Assembly: GCF_009789195.1 (NCBI RefSeq) | Contig: NZ_WSTC01000006.1 | Location: 72,126-136,125 of the forward strand | Direction: 5' to 3' | DNA length: 64,000 bases | From: Paenibacillus sp. MMS18-CY102 | Lineage (GTDB): Bacteria; Bacillota; Bacilli; Paenibacillales; Paenibacillaceae | Part shown: piece after piece, positions 61,083 through 64,000 of the stretch | Layout of the letters: every line of letters begins with the position of its first letter | Numbering within the stretch: position 1 is the first letter of the stretch | The notes under the pieces: generated by a model | What the model saw: the letters and a program-made list of their open reading frames with translations, nothing else | Databases searched by the model: none | Told to the model about the DNA's origin: nothing | Translations under genes and position numbers: made by a program

Positions 61083-62309
61083 ATGGCTTATCAAAATATA
61101 AATGGCGTACGCGTCTGGGGAACGCCAGACGAAGGCGCATTATCGCAAGCAATAACCTGTGCAGAAACCGGCAATGTCGTTCAGGCGCTGCTTATGGCGG
61201 ACCATCACAAAGGCTATAGCCAGCCAATCGGCGGCGTAATCGTTTATGAAGGGCAAATTTCCCCCTCCGGCGTAGGCTACGATATCGGCTGCGGCAACAA
61301 AGCTGTGCGGACGAATTTGCATGCAGCAGATATAAAGCATCGGTTGCCGGCAATTATGGATGAGATCGCACGGCGTGTTTCGTTCGGCATGGGGCGTACC
61401 AATCAAGAGAAGGTTGATCATGCGCTATTCGATGATCCAGATTGGGCGGTGTATGCGGCAATAGGAAAGCAAGAGCATGATAAGCTCAAAACGCTAGCCC
61501 GTGAGCAGCTCGGTACGGTCGGCAGCGGCAACCATTATGTCGATTTATTTGAGGAACCGGCTACGGGACGGGTATGGATCGGCAATCATTTTGGCAGCAG
61601 AGGATTTGGCCATAAGACAGCGAGCGGGTTCATGAATCTCGCGGCAGGCAGAGCGTTTCTCGGCAAAGCGCCAGGCGAGAAGATGGATCAGCCGCCGATT
61701 TTGCTCGATCTCAGCAGTGAGCTGGGGGATATGTATTACCGTGCGATGAAGCTTGCTGGGCGCTATGCCTACGCGGGACGGGATTATGTGATGGAAGAGG
61801 TGCTTTCGCTCTTGGGTGCGTGTGCGGATATGGAAGTGCATAATCATCATAACTACGCGTGGAAAGAAACGCATAACGAGAAGGAAGCCGTCGTTGTCCG
61901 CAAAGGGGCAACCCCTTCCGCACCGGGGCAATTAGGTTTTATCGGCGGCAGCATGGGCGATATCTCCGTCATTGTACGAGGCAAGGATACGGCAGAAAAT
62001 CGCGACTCCTATTACAGCACCGTTCACGGCGCAGGGCGCATTATGAGCCGGACGCAAGCTGCGGGCAAAATGAATTGGAAGACGCGCACACGCAGCGGTG
62101 GGCAAGTCACCGCGCGCCAAATGCAGGACGCGATCCGTGCATTCGGTGTCGAGCTCCGTGGTGCGGGCACGGATGAGAGCCCGTTTGTATACCGGAAGCT
62201 GCAGGATGTGCTCGACGCACATGCCGAAACGATTGAAGTGCTGCATGTGCTGAAGCCGATAGGGGTATGCATGGCGGGTGCGGATGAGTTCGACCCGTAT
62301 AAGGATTAA
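61083..62309 (+). CDS. rtcB: RtcB-family RNA-splicing ligase
   Basis: 408 residues. All key sites are present: metal Asp/Cys in GYDIGCGNKAV (Asp67, Cys70), GTVGSGNHYVDLFE, NHFGSRGFGHK (His169), EVHNHHNYAWKE, and the guanylylated His in TVHGAGRIMSR (His315). It joins 2',3'-cyclic-phosphate or 3'-phosphate ends to 5'-OH ends using GTP and Mn. No intein. No archease or RtcA gene is in the window. With TROVE and RlaP it forms an RNA-repair locus. Terminator at 62318. Confidence 0.95.
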   Translation: MAYQNINGVRVWGTPDEGALSQAITCAETGNVVQALLMADHHKGYSQPIGGVIVYEGQISPSGVGYDIGCGNKAVRTNLHAADIKHRLPAIMDEIARRVSFGMGRTNQEKVDHALFDDPDWAVYAAIGKQEHDKLKTLAREQLGTVGSGNHYVDLFEEPATGRVWIGNHFGSRGFGHKTASGFMNLAAGRAFLGKAPGEKMDQPPILLDLSSELGDMYYRAMKLAGRYAYAGRDYVMEEVLSLLGACADMEVHNHHNYAWKETHNEKEAVVVRKGATPSAPGQLGFIGGSMGDISVIVRGKDTAENRDSYYSTVHGAGRIMSRTQAAGKMNWKTRTRSGGQVTARQMQDAIRAFGVELRGAGTDESPFVYRKLQDVLDAHAETIEVLHVLKPIGVCMAGADEFDPYKD

Positions 62310-62317
62310 GCTATTTG

Positions 62318-62352
62318 AAGCGGCAGGCCCGGCATTGGGCTGCCGCTTTTTC
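62318..62352 (+). terminator. Rho-independent terminator of rtcB
   Basis: AAGCGGCAG-CCC pairs with GGG-CTGCCGCTT and is followed by five Ts. Confidence 0.88.
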
Positions 62353-62398
62353 CTATTATCAATTGCTTCAAATCCCAGATAAGGAGATAATTAAATAA

Positions 62399-62545
62399 AT
62401 CCGCGCCAATCGCGGGGAAGGCATCGGCAAGCGGTTGGTGAAGGCGTGCGAACAGTGGGCAGCAGTGGAAGGTTTTGCCAAACTGAGCGTTCGGACAAAC
62501 CAGGCAAGGTCAGGCGCGGTGCATTTTTATAAAGGGATCCATTAA
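62399..62545 (+). pseudogene. GNAT acetyltransferase fragment
   Basis: The frame reads IRANRGEGIGKRLVKACEQW, AAVEGFAKLSVRTNQA and SGAVHFYKGIH then TAA. GEGIGKRLV is the acetyl-CoA loop and AVHFYKG the start of the last helix of a GNAT. The N-terminal half is missing (stop codon at 62396) and the C-terminus is cut. It overlaps the end of the convergent phosphatase gene by 4 bases. Confidence 0.65.
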
Positions 62546-63102
62546 CTTCTGCTCCAAACCCGGGCTGCATCTGTAAGCTTAAGCCCAGTAAAGGTTAGCT
62601 TGTAAATGTCAGGTATATCCATCTTCTTCCAAAACAAGAAGTCGTAACGTGGATCCAGGCGGTTCATGATCAGCGCCATAATATTGCCGTGTGTACCGAT
62701 CGCGACGCGTTGGCCTTCATATTGTTGAAGTACTTGGTTGAGCGCTTGAATGCCTCGGCGCTGTGCAACGAAGTTTGATTCGCCGCCCTCCCAACTGAAT
62801 GAATAGTCTTCCCACACTCGGGCTATAGCAGCGTCGAAATTGTCGACGGGGTTCTCCGCTAGCTTTCTTTCCTTGAAGTCTTCCACGATCGTAATCGGAA
62901 TGCCGAGCTGATCCGACAAGCCCTCGATCGTTTGGATCGCACGTTTGTAGGGGCTTGCGAGCAAGATGTTGATGTTCTCATTTTGCAGAAGAGCGGTTAC
63001 TCGCTGGGCATCCTGCTGTCCATGATCAGATAGCGGGCGGTTGCGTTCATCGGCTGAATACGTACTATGTGCATGGCGTACGAAATAGATGGTTGTGTGC
63101 AA
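62542..63102 (-). CDS. Histidine phosphatase family protein
   Basis: 186 residues. IYFVRHAHSTYSADERNRPLS is the catalytic His/Arg strand, SPYKRAIQTIEGLSDQL the second Arg, KERKLAENPVDNF the Glu segment and VAIGTHGNIMALIM the second His. It is a paralogue of the protein at 24772-25314 (compare WEGGESNFVAQRRGIQAL with YDGGESSNAAMNRAV). Such proteins are often phosphosugar or nucleotide phosphatases. Substrate unknown. Confidence 0.87.
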   Translation of the reverse strand: MHTTIYFVRHAHSTYSADERNRPLSDHGQQDAQRVTALLQNENINILLASPYKRAIQTIEGLSDQLGIPITIVEDFKERKLAENPVDNFDAAIARVWEDYSFSWEGGESNFVAQRRGIQALNQVLQQYEGQRVAIGTHGNIMALIMNRLDPRYDFLFWKKMDIPDIYKLTFTGLKLTDAARVWSRS

Positions 63103-63206
63103 ACGAGGTCACCTTCCAATATTAGAGTCGTCGTTGCAGGAGAATGGGTAATTCATCCAGAAGCAATACTCCAATAATAACATGAATTGATAGGGAGGAA
63201 TAACCA

Positions 63207-63728
63207 ATGGAGCTAAATGAAATAATCCATGAGCTTTTTCAAGCGGCCCAATCGGGGGATGCGCTTCGCTTGCAAGCTATTCTAGAGGCGCATCGGGTGC
63301 TTGCGAATACGGAAAATGCGGACGGGCTTACTCCGCTAGGGTATGCTGCTCATTTTGGGAACAAAGACGCCGTGCAAATCCTGCTGGATTACGGGGCATC
63401 AGTGGATGCTGTTTCCCACTCCAAGGTTTCCTATATTCCTTCCAACACCGCGTTGCACGCGGCCATTGCGGGAGAACGGGAGCTTGACGTCATTCGGCTG
63501 CTGCTAGCCCACCAAGCGAACACAACGATTTTTGATAGCAATGGACACACTTGCTTGCACAGCGCAGCGTTCCACGACGATAATGTCGAGATGATCCGAT
63601 TGCTGATCGAGCATGGCGCTGACGTAAATGCGCGTGTTGAAGGAGGCGAAACGGCGTTGTCGCTTGCGATCCAGCAAGGGAATCCGAACGTAGCGGAGCT
63701 GCTGCGCCAGCATGGGGCGGTAGAGTAG
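63207..63728 (+). CDS. Ankyrin-repeat protein, paralogue
   Basis: 173 residues, the same length as the ankyrin protein at 13955-14476 and colinear with it: DGLTPLGYAAHFGNKDAVQIL, SHSKVSYIPSNTALHAAIAGE, NGHTCLHSAAFHDDNVEMIRLL, GGETALSLAIQQGNPNVAELL. ATAGGGAGGAAT precedes the ATG. Probably a cytosolic scaffold. The pair, 49 kb apart, points to duplication within the genome. Partners are unknown. Confidence 0.85.
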   Translation: MELNEIIHELFQAAQSGDALRLQAILEAHRVLANTENADGLTPLGYAAHFGNKDAVQILLDYGASVDAVSHSKVSYIPSNTALHAAIAGERELDVIRLLLAHQANTTIFDSNGHTCLHSAAFHDDNVEMIRLLIEHGADVNARVEGGETALSLAIQQGNPNVAELLRQHGAVE

Positions 63729-63747
63729 CTGGATCATTGGGCACGTT

Positions 63748-63999
63748 TTAAGTTCGTTTCGATGGTTCGGCAGCGCGGTTGCTTATTTGGCTGAACACTG
63801 TGTTTTTAAGCTCCGGCCATTCTGATTTGATAATGCTGTAATAAATATCATCACGGCAATTGCCGCTTGCATCGGTGTAGTTACATCTAAAGTAGCCTTC
63901 CTGCTTAGCCCCTAGCTTGAGAACGGCCTTTTGCGAGCGAAGGTTTTCAGCATCCACACTAAATTGGACACGGTTAAAATCCATCTCTTCGAAGGCATA
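63748..63999 (-). CDS. GNAT N-acetyltransferase, truncated by window edge
   Basis: The minus-strand frame is open to the last base. YAFEEMDFNRVQFSVDAENL and SQKAVLKLGAKQEGYFR match the C-terminal motif B of RimJ/RimL-type GNATs, followed by GNCRDDIYYSIIKSEW. An ATG at 63982-63984 is internal. The N-terminal two thirds lie beyond the window. Confidence 0.75.
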   Translation of the reverse strand, partial: YAFEEMDFNRVQFSVDAENLRSQKAVLKLGAKQEGYFRCNYTDASGNCRDDIYYSIIKSEWPELKNTVFSQISNRAAEPSKRT

Positions 64000-64000
64000 A

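Overview
The window looks like a chromosomal segment of an endospore-forming, S-layer-bearing Firmicute, most likely Paenibacillus or a close relative. The evidence is a GerB-GerA-GerC germinant receptor operon, three proteins with SLH domains, a YesM/YesN-type two-component system, strong GGAGG ribosome-binding sites, frequent TTG/GTG starts, many U-tailed terminators and moderate GC. It reads as accessory-rich chromosome with one intact insertion sequence, not as a phage or plasmid.

Layout. 1-9.7 kb: small transferase and resistance-like genes (NTP_transf_5 nucleotidyltransferase, YdeI, AAC(3)-type acetyltransferase, APH-type phosphotransferase, GNAT, HAD), a PD-(D/E)XK nuclease, pyrF, and a patch of decayed gene fragments (VOC, GyrI-like, DinB). 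9.7-13.9 kb: a four-unit palindromic element, then manA and a ROK kinase divergent from a LacI-AraC regulator pair. 13.9-23.1 kb: ankyrin protein, purN, two tandem beta-propeller phytases each preceded by a candidate Pho box, a divergent carbamoyltransferase under two ARG boxes, a complete IS3-family element with a TGTA target duplication, and a folD-cyclodeaminase operon behind a ZTP riboswitch. 23.1-36.1 kb: P-loop protein, Nudix, phosphatase, a four-gene uncharacterised operon, thpR, YgjP-like protease, ANT(6), SLH-GH18 protein, pyrE, and a Fic protein lacking the catalytic His. 36.1-48.7 kb: the ger operon, a C5-cytosine methyltransferase overlapping a Nudix gene, a transglutaminase-like protein, then a sugar-binding protein, YesM kinase, YesN regulator and sugar porter. 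48.7-55.4 kb: a DUF4111 adenylyltransferase and two tandemly duplicated SLH surface proteins. 55.4-62.4 kb: a second copy of the four-unit palindromic element and an RNA-repair/Ro locus. 62.4-64 kb: a GNAT remnant, a histidine phosphatase, a second ankyrin protein and a truncated GNAT.

The standout system is the RNA-repair locus: two overlapping WYL-domain regulators on the minus strand, then on the plus strand a Y-RNA-like noncoding RNA, a TROVE (Ro60/Rsr) protein, an RlaP-type nucleotidyltransferase and the RNA ligase RtcB. The RNA carries a tRNA mimic in circularly permuted order (T-arm, short acceptor stem closed by a loop, U8-A9, D-arm) on top of a Y-type double stem. The second most interesting signal is a repeat family: four 21-bp palindromes at 49-50/62/50-bp intervals, two in each orientation, found twice 45 kb apart, both times between convergent genes, with spacer lengths conserved although spacer sequence is not.

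Regulatory logic visible in the sequence: phosphate control of both phytases (11-bp-phased hexamers), arginine control of the carbamoyltransferase (twin ARG boxes on a sigma-A promoter), ZTP control of one-carbon metabolism (aptamer plus terminator), and a self-protecting hairpin at the left end of the insertion sequence.
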